DNA of 64,000 nucleotides, from NCBI GenBank assembly GCA_930367215.1, contig OV884056.1, positions 90,593,285 to 90,657,284 of the forward strand, given 5' to 3'. The notes under the pieces were generated by a model, which saw only the letters and a program-made list of their open reading frames with translations, did no database searches and had not been told where the DNA came from. Every line of letters starts with the position of its first letter. Position 1 is the stretch's first letter. This document shows, in pieces, positions 12,663 to 23,524 of the stretch. Both the position numbers and the translations under genes were made by a program. The DNA comes from Pollenia angustigena. Taxonomy: Eukaryota; Arthropoda; Insecta; Diptera; Polleniidae.

Positions 12663-14258
12663 TTGCGTAAAATTGATTCCGATTTGGAAGGTCATCCAAC
12701 ACCTCGTTTAAATTTTATTGATGTTGGTACTGGCTCTTTAGGTCAAGGTGTTGCTGTAGGTGCTGGTATGGCTTATGTTGGCAAGAATTTCGATAAAGCT
12801 GATTACAGAACTTACGTTTTGGTTGGTGATGGTGAATCCGCTGAAGGTTCCATCTGGGAATCTTTACACTTTGCTGGCCACTACAAATTGGACAATTTGT
12901 GTGTTATCTTCGATGTTAACCGTTTGGGTCAATCCGAGCCCACCTCTTTGCAACATCAAATGGATGTCTACCGCAAACGTTTGGAAGCCTTCGGCTTTAA
13001 CGCTTTGGTTGTAGATGGTCATGATGTTGAAGAGTTATGCAAGGCTTTCCATGAAGCTGCCAACACCAAGAACAAACCCACTGCCATTATTGCTAAGACC
13101 TTAAAGGGTAAATTCTTCCCCAATATTGAGGATTTGGAAAACTGGCATGGCAAGCCATTGGGCGATAAGGCCAATGAAGTTATAAAGCATTTGCAGGGAT
13201 TGATGATTGATTCAACAGCTCGTCCAGCTGCTTTAAGCCCTCAGAGTCCCACAAAGAGTAAACCCGCTCCAACTGTTGATATTACAAACGTTAAATTGTC
13301 GTCACCACCAGCCTACAAGATCGGTGAAGAAGTTGCTACCCGTTTGGCTTATGGCACTGCTTTGGCCAAGTTGGCCCAAAACAATGATCGTGTTATTGCT
13401 TTAGATGGTGACACCAAAAACTCTACCTTCTCCGAGAAATTGAAGAAGGTCTTCCCTGAACGTTATATTGAATGTTTCATTGCTGAACAGAATTTGGTTG
13501 GTGTTGCCATTGGTGCTGCTTGCCGTGATCGTACTATTGCTTTTGCTTCTACTTTTGCCACTTTTTTCACACGCGCCTTCGATCAAATTCGTATGGGTGC
13601 TATTTCACAAACCAATGTGAACTTTGTCGGTTCCCACTGTGGCGTTAGTATTGGTGAAGATGGTCCCTCACAAATGGGTTTGGAAGATATTGCCATGTTC
13701 CGTACCATTCCAGGCAGTACTGTATTCTATCCCTCTGATGCTGTAAGTTGCGAACGTGCTGTTGAGTTGGCCGCCAACAAAAAGGGTGTTTGTTTCATTC
13801 GTACCTCTCGTCCCAACACAGCCGTATTGTACGAGAACAATGAACCTTTTGCTGTTGGCAAAGGTAAAGTAGTTAAAAAGTCGGCCAATGATCAAGTTTT
13901 GTTGATTGGTGCTGGCATCACTTTATATGAATGTTTAAATGCTGCTGATGAATTAAAGAAGGCCGGTGTTCATGCACGTGTCATTGATCCCTTTACTGTC
14001 AAGCCTTTGGATGTTGATTTGATTGCGGAAAATGGACGCGCCTGTGGTGGTCGTATTGTTGTTGTAGAAGACCATTACCGGCAAGGTGGTTTGGGTGAAG
14101 CTGTCCTCTCGGCTTTGGCTGACAAGCGTGACTTTGTTGTCTTACATTTGTTTGTACCAACAGTACCACGCTCTGGACCTCCTACTGTTCTCATTGATCA
14201 TTTCGGCATTTCAGCCCGTCATGTAGTACATGCTGCAAACGAAATTCTTAACTTGTAA
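12663..14258 (+). CDS. 5'-truncated, intact transketolase reading frame (probable retrocopy)
   Basis: The frame matches animal transketolase from [18 protein letters not shown] to the C-terminus, with no stop or frameshift in 531 codons. Visible are the thiamine-diphosphate GDG motif ([10 protein letters not shown]...FDVNRLGQ), the glutamate of [14 protein letters not shown], the pyrimidine-domain block [18 protein letters not shown] and the C-terminal domain ending [13 protein letters not shown]. About the first 95-110 residues are absent, including the GHPT and SKGHA histidine motifs, so it is unlikely to be an active enzyme alone. The frame is open back to 12564 without an ATG. The first in-frame ATG is at 12768, and 12663 is a TTG chosen only as the start of homology. 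No acceptor AG sits at the homology boundary, no intron interrupts it, and an AATAAA at about 14767 is followed by AT-rich sequence. This favours an integrated retrocopy over a real terminal exon, and it lies within a TIR element. Alternative: the last exon of the functional gene. Confidence 0.8.
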   Translation: MRKIDSDLEGHPTPRLNFIDVGTGSLGQGVAVGAGMAYVGKNFDKADYRTYVLVGDGESAEGSIWESLHFAGHYKLDNLCVIFDVNRLGQSEPTSLQHQMDVYRKRLEAFGFNALVVDGHDVEELCKAFHEAANTKNKPTAIIAKTLKGKFFPNIEDLENWHGKPLGDKANEVIKHLQGLMIDSTARPAALSPQSPTKSKPAPTVDITNVKLSSPPAYKIGEEVATRLAYGTALAKLAQNNDRVIALDGDTKNSTFSEKLKKVFPERYIECFIAEQNLVGVAIGAACRDRTIAFASTFATFFTRAFDQIRMGAISQTNVNFVGSHCGVSIGEDGPSQMGLEDIAMFRTIPGSTVFYPSDAVSCERAVELAANKKGVCFIRTSRPNTAVLYENNEPFAVGKGKVVKKSANDQVLLIGAGITLYECLNAADELKKAGVHARVIDPFTVKPLDVDLIAENGRACGGRIVVVEDHYRQGGLGEAVLSALADKRDFVVLHLFVPTVPRSGPPTVLIDHFGISARHVVHAANEILNL

Positions 14259-14830
14259 ATTTAATCAATTCTATAAGAACACTACAATTCTAAAAGAATA
14301 CTACATACATAAACACACAACTAACAATCCATCAATCCGTTAAAATGGTTAGTAAAGTCGTGTAAATGCACTTTTAAAAATTGTAAGCATTTATTCGTCA
14401 ACACGTTGCACGTAGTTGTTTCACCTTATCTTTACAAATTGGTTTTTTTTTTACTACTCTTTATTATTTTATGAAATCATTATTTTGTTAGTAATTTAAG
14501 TAAATATCGGGGCGTAATTTATGGTAGCTTATTCTTAACAAAACAACATTTGTTTTCATATTAAGATGTCATTCCTTATAGTTTTGCACAATCCCCAAAC
14601 ACAAAGTTAATCAACATACAAATATCAAAAGACAATAGACATAAAATATAATAATAATCATCTTAAAGAGGATTTTTTTGTCTCAAGCATTTATTAACTT
14701 TGTAAAAATTACAAAAAACACAATAGAATCTTTAAATAATTTTTATACTTTTTTCAAAATGTTTGAAATAAATATTATTAATATTATATTATTATTATAT
14801 TATATTATTATATATTATAAATAATTATTA
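14259..14830 (+). other. Likely 3' UTR of the transketolase copy
   Basis: Non-coding sequence follows the TAA. It contains an AATAAA near 14767 and then a TAT/ATT-rich low-complexity run (about 14775-14828) where a decayed poly(A) tail would be expected. At about 14830 it returns to sequence homologous to the partner transposon copy. Confidence 0.45.
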
Positions 14831-15010
14831 CTAATGGAAAGATGAGTAAATTTTCTTGACAAACTTGATGCTATTTATGAATAAAAACACTACATTTCTT
14901 ATTTATTAACGTTTAAATGCAAAAAATGCCGACTACTGGTACATGCCGAACTTAGGTGCACTTACCCTATTTTCAGTGTTAAAATTTTTGCAACTAAATT
15001 TAGAATCTAT

Positions 15011-15236
15011 ATACCTACCTATACCTAAATCGGCTAAGGCAAAACAGTTAAGAACACTTTCCTCCTCTGTATGTTAACCGATTTGAACGAAATATACACT
15101 ATTTTAGAGGTATTTATAGGGTGATCGATTATTCGACATTTTTCAGAAACCGGTTTTCGAATATTTCGACTATATACCTAAATCAGACCAGGCAAAACAG
15201 TTAAGAACGCTTTCTTCCTTTGTTTGTCAACCGAAC
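15011..15236. repeat. Pair of direct repeats, about 62 bp
   Basis: ATACCTAAATCGGCTAAGGC... at 15011-15076 recurs as ATACCTAAATCAGACCAGGC... at 15171-15236. Both continue AAAACAGTTAAGAAC.CTTTC. Function unknown; probably part of a dispersed repeat. Confidence 0.6.
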
Positions 15237-15330
15237 CTCTATGGGGAGAAAAAAGGGGAAATATGGGAAACTAAATTCTTTTTTTTACTTTTCTGTGCTT
15301 CATGTGATAATTTTTAAATTTTCTATATAA

Positions 15331-15463
15331 CTTAGCGCCATTATTACAACTTGAAGTTAGCTAAAGTTAAGATTAAATTGACAGATAATAATGTGTTATC
15401 TGTCAAAAAGCGCCTGTTAACTGTCTGATAACAGCTAACGCCAAGTTATAATAATGGCATTTA
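15331..15463. mobile_element. Short foldback MITE
   Basis: Arms of about 31 bp, CTTAGCGCCATTATTACAAC... and the inverse ...ATAATAATGGCATTTAG, surround an inner hairpin TGACAGATAA/TTATCTGTCA. It sits inside the left tandem array of the foldback-like element. Confidence 0.7.
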
Positions 15464-16226
15464 GAAACATAATATTATATGTGAAGGATCCTGAGTGAGT
15501 GAAAACCTATAATTTAAAAAATGCTGGTATTTTTTGTTTTTCATCTGGAACTTTTTGAATTTTCGTTAATATTCGACCTATAAAGATAAAATTATACATT
15601 AAACTGTGTGAATAAGAACATGTAAGGGGAGCTTTTTGGTACTTTTTCGTTCCACATCTGGTACTTTGATTAATTTTCGTTAATATTAGACATAGAAACA
15701 TAAAATTAAACGTGCAACGTTCTGAGTGGATGACAATATATAAAAAAGACTTTTTGATACTTTTTTGTTTTTCAATTGGTATTTTTTATACTGAACTCAC
15801 GTAGAAGATAAAATATGAACGGGAGGTTGGTTTCTCGCCAAATCGATCCACTTTGAATGAAAAACTAAATGCACGAAACAAATAAATTAATATATACTTA
15901 GATGAATTATGTTTTCTTCATATTTAGAAAAAAAAAAAATTCTGGTCGAATAGCATTTAAGTACAAGTTTAGTATTTTTAACAGAAACCCTAAACTATGA
16001 GTCCTAACAGCCTGGCAATCTTCAACAATTGCCAAAACCTGGTAACCGAATATTCGTGGCGCCCCTAACATAAAATTATGGGGCGTTTGCATTTGCCAAC
16101 TATTATTCCTATTTGCATTTGTTAAAATGTCTGCGAATATTAAAAGCGAATATCTTCTAATGAATGAAATTTCTACATATTTCCAAATATTTGTAGGAAA
16201 ATCTTTTTAAAATATGGAAGGATATA

Positions 16227-16602
16227 CAGTATAAATACGATTCTTGCACGCAATGAGATTGTTGCAAGTACCGAGTATTAACTTCCCATACAAAATAAAA
16301 GGCACATACCTACAATCTGTTTAAAATCTAATTTTAATAACACAACGCATTCGTATTACAGTAGATAGGTACATACTACATATTTCATCAGCAGCATAAA
16401 ACGACGGTGATTTCTGAATGTATTCAGTCCGAGAAAACGTAAACAAAGCAGAACGCAAGAGTAATACAATATCAATGTTGCAAGTATCGAGTTCAAAATT
16501 TTCGGATGTCGCAAGTACTGAGTGCGTAATGAAAAATATTTCTATGTTGCAAGAATCGAGGTGTGCAAGTATCAAGTATGTGCAAGAATCGAGTTACTAC
16601 TG
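16227..16602. mobile_element. pogo-like MITE with reiterated CAAGTATCGAG motif
   Basis: It is flanked by TA. The left end is CAGTATAAATACGATTCTTG, and the right end, read inversely, is CAGTAGTAACTCGATTCTTG. Inside, TTGCAAGTATCGAG and variants recur about six times between 16259 and 16595. CAGT ends with TA flanks are typical of pogo-type Tc1/mariner elements. No transposase is present. The frames 16321-16575 and 16418-16633 are incidental. Confidence 0.6.
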
Positions 16603-17540
16603 TATTTTAAAAGCTAATTTTTTTATATTTTAGTTCAGGGGAACTGAAAAAAATTTTTTTTTTTTTTTTTTTTTGGTACAAAGATTGCTAAAAATAATAA
16701 GATACTCATATTAAATTTATTATTTGAAATAACTATTCTTGAAAAATATAAAGCACTTCAAAAAGGACAAAAGATGATTTTTCAATACAAAATTTAATAT
16801 AGTATGTTGAAGCATTTTTATCATTTGACTGTCTACTTTGGTTTTTTGATATTTACCTACTAAAAATAATTTTAATTTAAAGCAAGACTGATTTGCACAT
16901 AAAAGTAAGAGATAACTTTAAAGAGCCAGGATATACAAAACAATTGGTTTGACAAAAACAACAGGATGTTTTTAGAAATACATATGTAGGTATTTAAAAA
17001 TTTTGATTATCATACATACATCATTTGGTCCTGTACAAATAAAACAATTTCGTAAATAAAAGTATTGTTCGAAAAAGTAAGAAAATAAAATTGAAAAATG
17101 TATTAAGCGATTTATTAACTTATCCCGCGAAGCTCTAGGCTTGTCTGCAGGTAGCCATAGCGCGACTCCGGCACTGATATACTAGCTTACTACTAGCTAG
17201 TTTAATTTTGACCTGAAAGTGCCAAAATAGATTTCTAAATGGCCATCAAACGTTCAAAAGTGCCAAAAATGGCCCAATTGTGCCACGTTTTGCACAAGTT
17301 AGATATGACTGGAATTTTACATCAAGCACACGTACACGAGTGAATTCGTCTGTTGGACAAGCATTTCACAAGTCTGTTTGGTAATTTAATACTAGTGAGC
17401 ACAGGTATATTGACCGTGATCCAGTATCGCGATATTTATTGAACTTGTAGCATGCAGTATTGATGACTCCATATCGCAAAATATCCTTATTTATGTGATC
17501 AATTCATTAAAATAGAACGAGATCCAAATAGGTATCACAA
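16603..17540. other. AT-rich stretch with a SINE relic
   Basis: No gene is seen. At about 17118-17205, minus strand, a degraded copy of the tRNA-like SINE found at 42735-42893 is visible (CGCGAAGCTCTAGGCTTGTC, then CTAGCTTACTACTAGCTAG). Confidence 0.5.
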
Positions 17541-17576
17541 TTTATATTGAACGTAGTGCACCACGTTCAATATAAA
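17541..17576. repeat. Perfect small hairpin
   Basis: Arms TTTATATTGAACG and CGTTCAATATAAA (13 bp each) flank a 10-nt loop. It is followed by intergenic sequence; function unknown. Confidence 0.6.
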
Positions 17577-18419
17577 CCCTATTACAAAGCCACAAAAATG
17601 TAAAATTACAACAGGGCTCGTTTTTGTGCTTTTATAATAGAAACTGTCACATGTTGTTGATTTCATCATATGTATATGTATGTAGCTAGTATGTGTGCGT
17701 GTGTAAAAGACATTAAAACAATAATAAAAAAGCCCTGGAAAGGCAAAGAAAAATATAATCAGCTGGCGCTTCAAGTGTACAAGTAAGATGATTATAAAAT
17801 GCTACAAACATTAATTTTTCAATTCTACAGATACTTTTTACTGCATTGCTTGCAAGCTTTATACCTACCCGTACCTCAATGAATTGATAGGTATTCTCTA
17901 TTTTAAATAAACAAATGCTTTTGCTTAGAAATATTAACGACAAATAGCAGTAAAAATATAAGAACGTAAAAGTTAAAATTAATAAAAACAATAGGTATAA
18001 AATACTAGCATTTAACCCGCTTCTTCGTTAGCGCCTCCTTTTTCTTAATGCCAAAGTTTATTTTCCTAGGTTTTAACTTGTTTAAATTTCGGAAATTCAA
18101 AAAGTACCAGTTAATTATACCAAAAAGTACCAAAAATTGTCCTCTTATAGATTCTTATTCACTCAGGACATTGCATCTTGAATTTTATGTTTCTAGGTCC
18201 AATACTTACGGAAAAAAGCACCAGTTAAAGAACAAAAAAGGACCAACAAGTTCCCTCATAGATTCGTATCCACTCCGAACATTGCATGTTGATTTTTTTT
18301 ATATTTTAAGGTCCAGTATTAACGATAATCAAAAAAATACCAGTTGAAGAACCAAAAAGCTGAAGAAAGATATTAAGTTTCCCGTATTTCCCATTTTGGT
18401 ACTATTACTATTTACAATC

Positions 18420-19050
18420 TTCAAATCTTTTATGCATTAGGAATAAGTTCGAGGTGCCTGAGCCACTCTAGCACAACATTCTGCTCTTCCTTTTAATTCC
18501 CACTCTACAGTATGTGAAAAGGATATTCTGTGTTTGTGAATATGTGTGTAACACATTTAACTATAGCTCTGGATCCACCTTTTAGTATACCGATTGACTC
18601 TGATTCAATTTCAGAATCTATCTAACGAGGTCCGTCCTTCTGGCTGAACTGGTTGTCTGTCCCAAGATAACCATGTGCGCAAATTACAAAAGCGGAGAAG
18701 CCCACATGCAAACTTTTTTCTGGAATAGGGACATTTGGGTTTATTTAGGTCCAAAAATATTTTGTTGCAATCTACATAAATCAGCAGAACAAATTTTATT
18801 AGAATCGGTCCATATTTGACCACAGCTCCCATACGAATACACCTTTAATCAGTTACCTTAATAATAGCTTCTATGTTATCTCATAGTAGTAATCATAGTA
18901 ACAGTAGTAGATATTTAGATAATATTTAGCCCAAAATCCCTTATTTGAATCTTAAAATCACAACACACTCTTTTTGGCGGAAACATGATCGCCCAAATAC
19001 TGTAATGTAGGGTCGGGCTTGATCGATTATACTTTCTTAATTTTTTTTTT
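18420..19050. repeat. Dispersed repeat related to the 29.3-30.1 kb block
   Basis: Shared landmarks with 29290-30080 are GACTC.ATTCAATTTC, TCTGGCTGAACTGGTTGTCT, AATCGGTCCATATTTGACCA, AGCTCCCATACGAATAC and the terminal GTAGGGT...GGGCTTGATCGA..TACTTTCTTA. No coding frame is seen. This is a degenerate interspersed repeat of unidentified class. Confidence 0.55.
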
Positions 19051-20308
19051 GTTAAAAATTGGCTTTTTACTCTATATTTTTAACAAGAACTTATTTTGTG
19101 TCGTTAGCTACCGAAATTGTTTGCCTATAAAAATTAACGACAATTATCGTTTGCTAACGAATTTTGACTACTTAACGACAATTTTTTGTCGTTAAGATAA
19201 AATGATATAAACATTAATTTTTCAATTTACAGAAACAAGCAAAAAAGCAAACATCCCGTTTATGTGGTTTATTCGACCCTTTACTCTTTTTGAAGGACTA
19301 TGGAAAATAATTCGAATGAATTTTCCATCCCTGCTCTGTCTATTCATATATTTTGAACTACCTATTTCGTTCAACCGCGCGCAAATTATACGAGCATAAA
19401 AAAGAGACTCCCTCACTCGCAATATTAAATTCTCTTCTTTTTTTATCTTCTTCTGTAGTGTTTTTTATGCATGTGTTTTCTTTTTTGTGTGTGTGTGTTT
19501 TTTTTTTTTTTATTCTGACAAGTTTTTTTTGTATGTATACTATTTTTTATACGAGTGGATTTTATAAAAAAAGGCATGAATAATAAAAAAGAAGAAAAAG
19601 AAAATTTTTAATGCTTTTGATTAAAGAAATACTGCTGCTGCAAATAAAATGAAAGAATAAAGAAAATGAGCAAAAAAAATATTAAATTCAAACTGACAAA
19701 ATAGGTATAAAAAGCTAAATAAAAATTTTTGTACTTTATTCAATGTTTTTTTATGAATATTTCTGATGTTAATTTTATAGTGCAAATAATTAAAATTTAT
19801 GAAAGTTATTGGTAGGTACCTATGTACATACATATGTAAATATTATGTTCCCTGCAGGAAATGTCACTATTGAATCTGTACTCATCCACTATTGACACAG
19901 TCACCAGTACTAGTGACTTATTACATATACCCCAATGTTATTAACTACCTAGGTAGGTATAGACAATTAACATGTGCGTGTCATTGGAAATCTACTACTG
20001 ACGTTGGCACTTGTAGGTACATATGTAGACATTGGAACCAGAGAATAACTAAAACATTTAAGTAAACCTAGTCCTACACTTCTAATACGAAAACGAATTC
20101 ATTACATTTTTTTTTTATTATTTTTTTTAACTTTTATAGAAATTTTACCGATAAAGAGGTGGACAAAATACAGACGGTGGTCAGATCTTACAATGTTGTC
20201 ATTTTTCTGACAATGGTGCTATTGTCAGATGTATTGATTTTACACATCTGCCAAATGAAATGAGATTACAATGTTCACACAGTTGCAAGACATTTGGTTT
20301 CAAATGTA
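19051..20308. other. Non-coding, T-rich stretch
   Basis: Poly-T tracts and TAGGTA microsatellite motifs are present; no supported gene. Confidence 0.5.
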
Positions 20309-20688
20309 CACTGGCGAGCAAAACCGAGTACATGCTCAGCATATTTATATATACTGCTTCATATCTTGCTAAATACAAGAGCGAATTTCATAAAATTTTT
20401 AACAATTATGTTATATTATATTAGCTAAAAAACTGCGTATTGAATGTAGTCATCACAGAACAAAAACAAAAAAATTCAATATAAACAAATAAGGCAGCTC
20501 AATTTACTCAGTTTTGCACGATTCTTCAGTATTATTAAGATTTGCCATTTTTAGTATAGCATCCACAATCCTTTTTTTTTAATGACATTGTTTACACGCC
20601 TCGGCATGCTTTCCACCAAATTCTCTCCAAATTCACTTGGAACATTTTCCCATTCTACCTTTACACGGCTCCAAAGGGTTCAATACTA

Positions 20689-21138
20689 TTAGGCGCTCGA
20701 TTGTGTTGTCCCAATCGTTTTTTTCAATATGGACCACAAATTCTTTATTGGATTTAGATCCGGACTCTGTGCAGGCCATTTAATTACCTGAAATTTTTGT
20801 TTAGACAGCCATTTTTTGACGACTTTAGCCGTGTGTTTTGTGTTTCCGTCCTGTTGGAAAATGACTTCGTCCTTAGGATAAGCGCTGTGGTCAACTAAAT
20901 CGGGAAAATGGGTGTGAAGAATACGAAGGTAATCCTCTTTCTTCATAATTCCATTAATTCTTACCATAGTTCCAAAATGCCACCAAGTGAAACAGCCCCA
21001 AATCATCAAGCTACCTCCGCCATGTTTACCGATTTGTTCCACATGATACTTTTGAATAGATTCATGAGTTCTGCTCCAGAAATATTCCTTACCATCCGAT
21101 TGGAATCGGTTAATTTTTGCCTCATCGGACCAAATAAC
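20689..21138 (-). pseudogene. Tc1 transposase, C-terminal fragment (left arm)
   Basis: The conserved frame starts at WSDEAKINRFQSDG, continues KHGGGSLMIWGCF and IFQQDGNTKHTAK, and ends SPDLNPIKNLW. These are landmarks of the DD34E Tc1 catalytic domain. The first D (SDEAKI) and second D (QQD) are present, but the catalytic E of PIENLW is K here. The open frame extends to 21339, but those N-terminal 69 residues are antisense of the opposite arm, not transposase. It is non-functional: the N-terminal helix-turn-helix half is missing and the triad is broken. Confidence 0.9.
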
Positions 21139-21558
21139 CGATTCCAATCTGATGGTAAGAATTATTTCTGGAGCAGACCTCATGAATCTATTCAAAAGTA
21201 TCATGTGGAACAAATCGGTAAACATGGCGGAGGTAGCTTGATGATTTGGGGCTGTTTCACTTGGTGGCATTTTGGAACTATGGTAAGAATTAATGGAATT
21301 ATGAAGAAAGAGGATTACCTTCGTATTCTTCACACCCATTTTCCCGATTTAGTTGACCACAGCGCTTATCCTAAGGACGAAGTCATTTTCCAACAGGACG
21401 GAAACACAAAACACACGGCTAAAGTCGTCAAAAAATGGCTGTCTAAACAAAAATTTCAGGTAATTAAATGGCCTGCACAGAGTCCGGATCTAAATCCAAT
21501 AGAGAATTTGTGGTCCATATTGAAAAAAACGATTGGGACAACACAATCGAGCGCCTAA
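21133..21558 (+). pseudogene. Tc1 transposase, C-terminal fragment (right arm)
   Basis: The same catalytic-domain fragment lies on the plus strand, from NRFQSDG to the stop. QQD and the E of SPDLNPIENLW are intact, but the first catalytic D is lost because the arm begins after SDEAKI. The upstream part of the open frame (20908-21132) is antisense of the left arm. The two arm proteins are otherwise nearly identical, implying a recent duplication or gene conversion between the arms. Confidence 0.9.
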
Positions 21559-22187
21559 TAGTATTGAACCCTTTGGAGCCGTGTAAAGGTAAAATGGGAA
21601 AATATTCCAAGTGAATTTGGAGAGAATTTGGTGGAAAGCATGCCGAGGCGTGTAAACAATGTCATTAAAAAAAAAAGGATTGTGGATGCCATACTAAAAA
21701 TGGCAAATCTTAATAATACTGAAGAATCGTGCAAAACTGAGTAAATTGAGCTGCCTTATTTGTTTATATTGAATTTTTTTGTTTTTGTTCTGTGATGACT
21801 ACATTCAATACGCAGTTTTTTAGCTAATATAATATAACATAATTGTTAAAAATTTTATGAAATTCGCTCTTGTATTTAGCAAGATATGAAGCAGTAAATA
21901 TAAATATGCTGAGCATGTACTCGGTTTTGCTCGCCAGTGTATGTATTTTACTTGTAGTTTTGTAACTTACATATGTAGGTATTAGTGCTGGGATACTATC
22001 GTTATTTTCTACTATCGATATTTATCGATAGTTCAGATTTCACTATCGATATATCGATATAACTATCGACTGAATGTTTGTACTTGTGCAGGAAAACTTT
22101 AATTATTTTTTTATAACGGCAGAATTAGTCTTTACTTTCTGTTCTGTTACGAATCAGCTGATTTGTTTTTGTTATTACAAAACCTAT

Positions 22188-23077
22188 AGCTGAGATCCCA
22201 CTATCGGCACAAACATCACAATCTGTGACGATTTTCATCGTGCTATATCGGCGCACATTTAAAAACATTGCACAATTTATTCTTGGGTGGTCCCATTATC
22301 GTCGCACATTGTGACAATTTTTTTCGGTTCATATCGGCCAAAACTCAATTGCGACAATAATCGGTACAATGCGGTCACACTATCGTGCTATTTGGGCAAA
22401 TTAAATCAAATGTTTTTGTTTATTTACTTGTTGGCAGACATAATTTTACTTTAGAAATTCGCAAAATTCTCCGTCCGAATATTAAATTGTGTTTCCTTAC
22501 AATTTTAAATAATATATTTATATATGTATAATAAAAAATATATTAAATTTCATTCAAACTTACTGCACTTGTTCTTTTTTTTTTGTAATTGTTGATTTGT
22601 AAACAGATGTTTACAAACCAGGGATGGCAACATCGATACAACTGCAATGTTTTGGTTAAAGCGAATTGTTTTCTTTCATTTAGTAGTACAAATTTACTAA
22701 TTAACGTTTCCATACATAAATAATAGATAAAACAAATGTAATTTTGGTACAATTAAGCTCAAAAAAGTAAAATTTTAGTAGCCAGTTTGTGCAATTTAAA
22801 TATTTCGTTTTGCCATCCCTTGTATCGGCGCTGATTGGCGACTGTGATCGGCACACAAGTGGCCGATAAAAATCGGTACATATTAAACAATTTGATTGCT
22901 CCACATTGTGCAAAATAGTGTTCACATTATCGGCGCATCTAGGTTAATTTTGATTGTCCACAGTCAGCACAATTTCGGCACAGATTGTCGCATATTAAAA
23001 CATTTTGACCGTTCACACTATCGGCACATGAAATACGCCAAAAATTGGTACATTGCGCCGATAGTGGGATCTTAGCT
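22188..23077. mobile_element. Nested TIR element (AGCTGAGATCCCACTATCGG ends)
   Basis: The left end AGCTGAGATCCCACTATCGG is matched inversely by CCGATAGTGGGATCTTAGCT. Many TCGGCACA/TCGGCGCA motifs lie near both ends. It is non-coding. It sits between the halves of an older inverted repeat (AGTCTTTACTTTCTGTT at about 22130 and its inverse at about 23570). Confidence 0.7.
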
Positions 23078-23333
23078 TATGAAATTGATTAGTTTTTCTG
23101 TTCGGTTACGGTTCAGTTTTTTAAAATCAAAAACTTGTTAAGTAATTGTAAGTGACAGCAAAATAAATAATAAAAAATACATATTTATATTGAAATAAAA
23201 TGTTTTTTGATTGTAAGAATTCATAAAATTTAATTTATTCAAATTTATGTGCATTTAAGTTATTGAAATAAACATTGGACGGTGCAAAACTAATAAATTT
23301 GTCGTAAATGAATGATAAGCTACTACAGAAAAA

Positions 23334-23524
23334 GTTAAGGCTCAGTTAGCCGGGAGTAACAGTAACGTTGAAAATCAGCTGATTCATTTTGTTGTATGTA
23401 AAGCAATTAGAACGATTACAGTTTGCAGTAAGATGTTATGGCTCAATCTGTAAGAAATAGATTGGTCTTACTTTTTTACGGTAAGGTTACTGTTACTGTT
23501 ACTCCCGGCTAACTGAGCCTTAAC
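23334..23524. mobile_element. Nested foldback MITE (GTTAAGGCTCAG ends)
   Basis: GTTAAGGCTCAGTTAGCCGG...GAGTAACAGTAAC at the left is exactly inverted at the right. The roughly 190-bp unit is non-coding. Confidence 0.75.

Larger units (their letters stand above)
9984..14967 (-). mobile_element. TIR DNA transposon carrying a transketolase ORF
   Basis: The terminal inverted repeats GGGTAAGTGC...GCACTTACCC are flanked by TA dinucleotides. Multiple copies of a subterminal motif (TGCCGACTAYTGG or its complement, with variants such as TTCGGCAT) lie at 9990-10240, 12150-12400 and 14930-14960. The cluster at 12150-12410 and the right end align by eye, in reverse orientation, with 32340-32610 and the left end of the element at 31971-34783. 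The two are therefore family members in opposite orientation. Relative to that copy, this one has extra DNA from about 12560 to 14830, which is the transketolase unit. No transposase was recognised, and the superfamily is unassigned. Confidence 0.75.
15250..18397. mobile_element. Foldback-like element with inverted tandem-repeat arms
   Basis: The outer ends GGGGAAATATGGGAAACT (about 15255-15272) and AGTTTCCCGTATTTCCC (18375-18391) are inverted. Just inside each lies an array of roughly 125-bp repeats (15490-15800 and 18050-18360), in opposite orientation. Repeat motifs include CTGGTACTTT, TTTTCGTTAATATT, AACATAAAATT and a CGTTCTGAGTGGA-like segment. This matches the architecture of Drosophila FB foldback elements, whose long inverted repeats are internally tandem. 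A separate MITE (15331-15463) is inserted in the left arm. The interior shows no recognisable gene. Confidence 0.55.
20309..21939. mobile_element. Palindromic Tc1 element (two inverted 0.8-kb halves)
   Basis: It is bounded by TA on both sides, with ends CACTGGCGAGCAAAACCGAG and the exact inverse. The whole 1631-bp interval is a near-perfect palindrome centred near 21124; only about 21109-21139 is clearly asymmetric. Each arm is the 3' half of a Tc1-family transposon encoding the C-terminal part of the transposase, so the two halves face each other. Total length equals a typical Tc1 length, though neither arm carries the N-terminal DNA-binding half. A transcript across it would form a very long dsRNA hairpin (inference). 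Confidence 0.9.

Noticed and set aside
12663..12665. TTG as a real start codon of the transketolase frame
   Set aside because: It is only the point where homology begins. The frame is open further upstream without an ATG, and the first in-frame ATG is at 12768.
20908..21132. N-terminal 75 residues of the mirrored 216-codon frames
   Set aside because: They are antisense translation of the opposite arm's transposase end, a result of the palindrome, not a novel domain.
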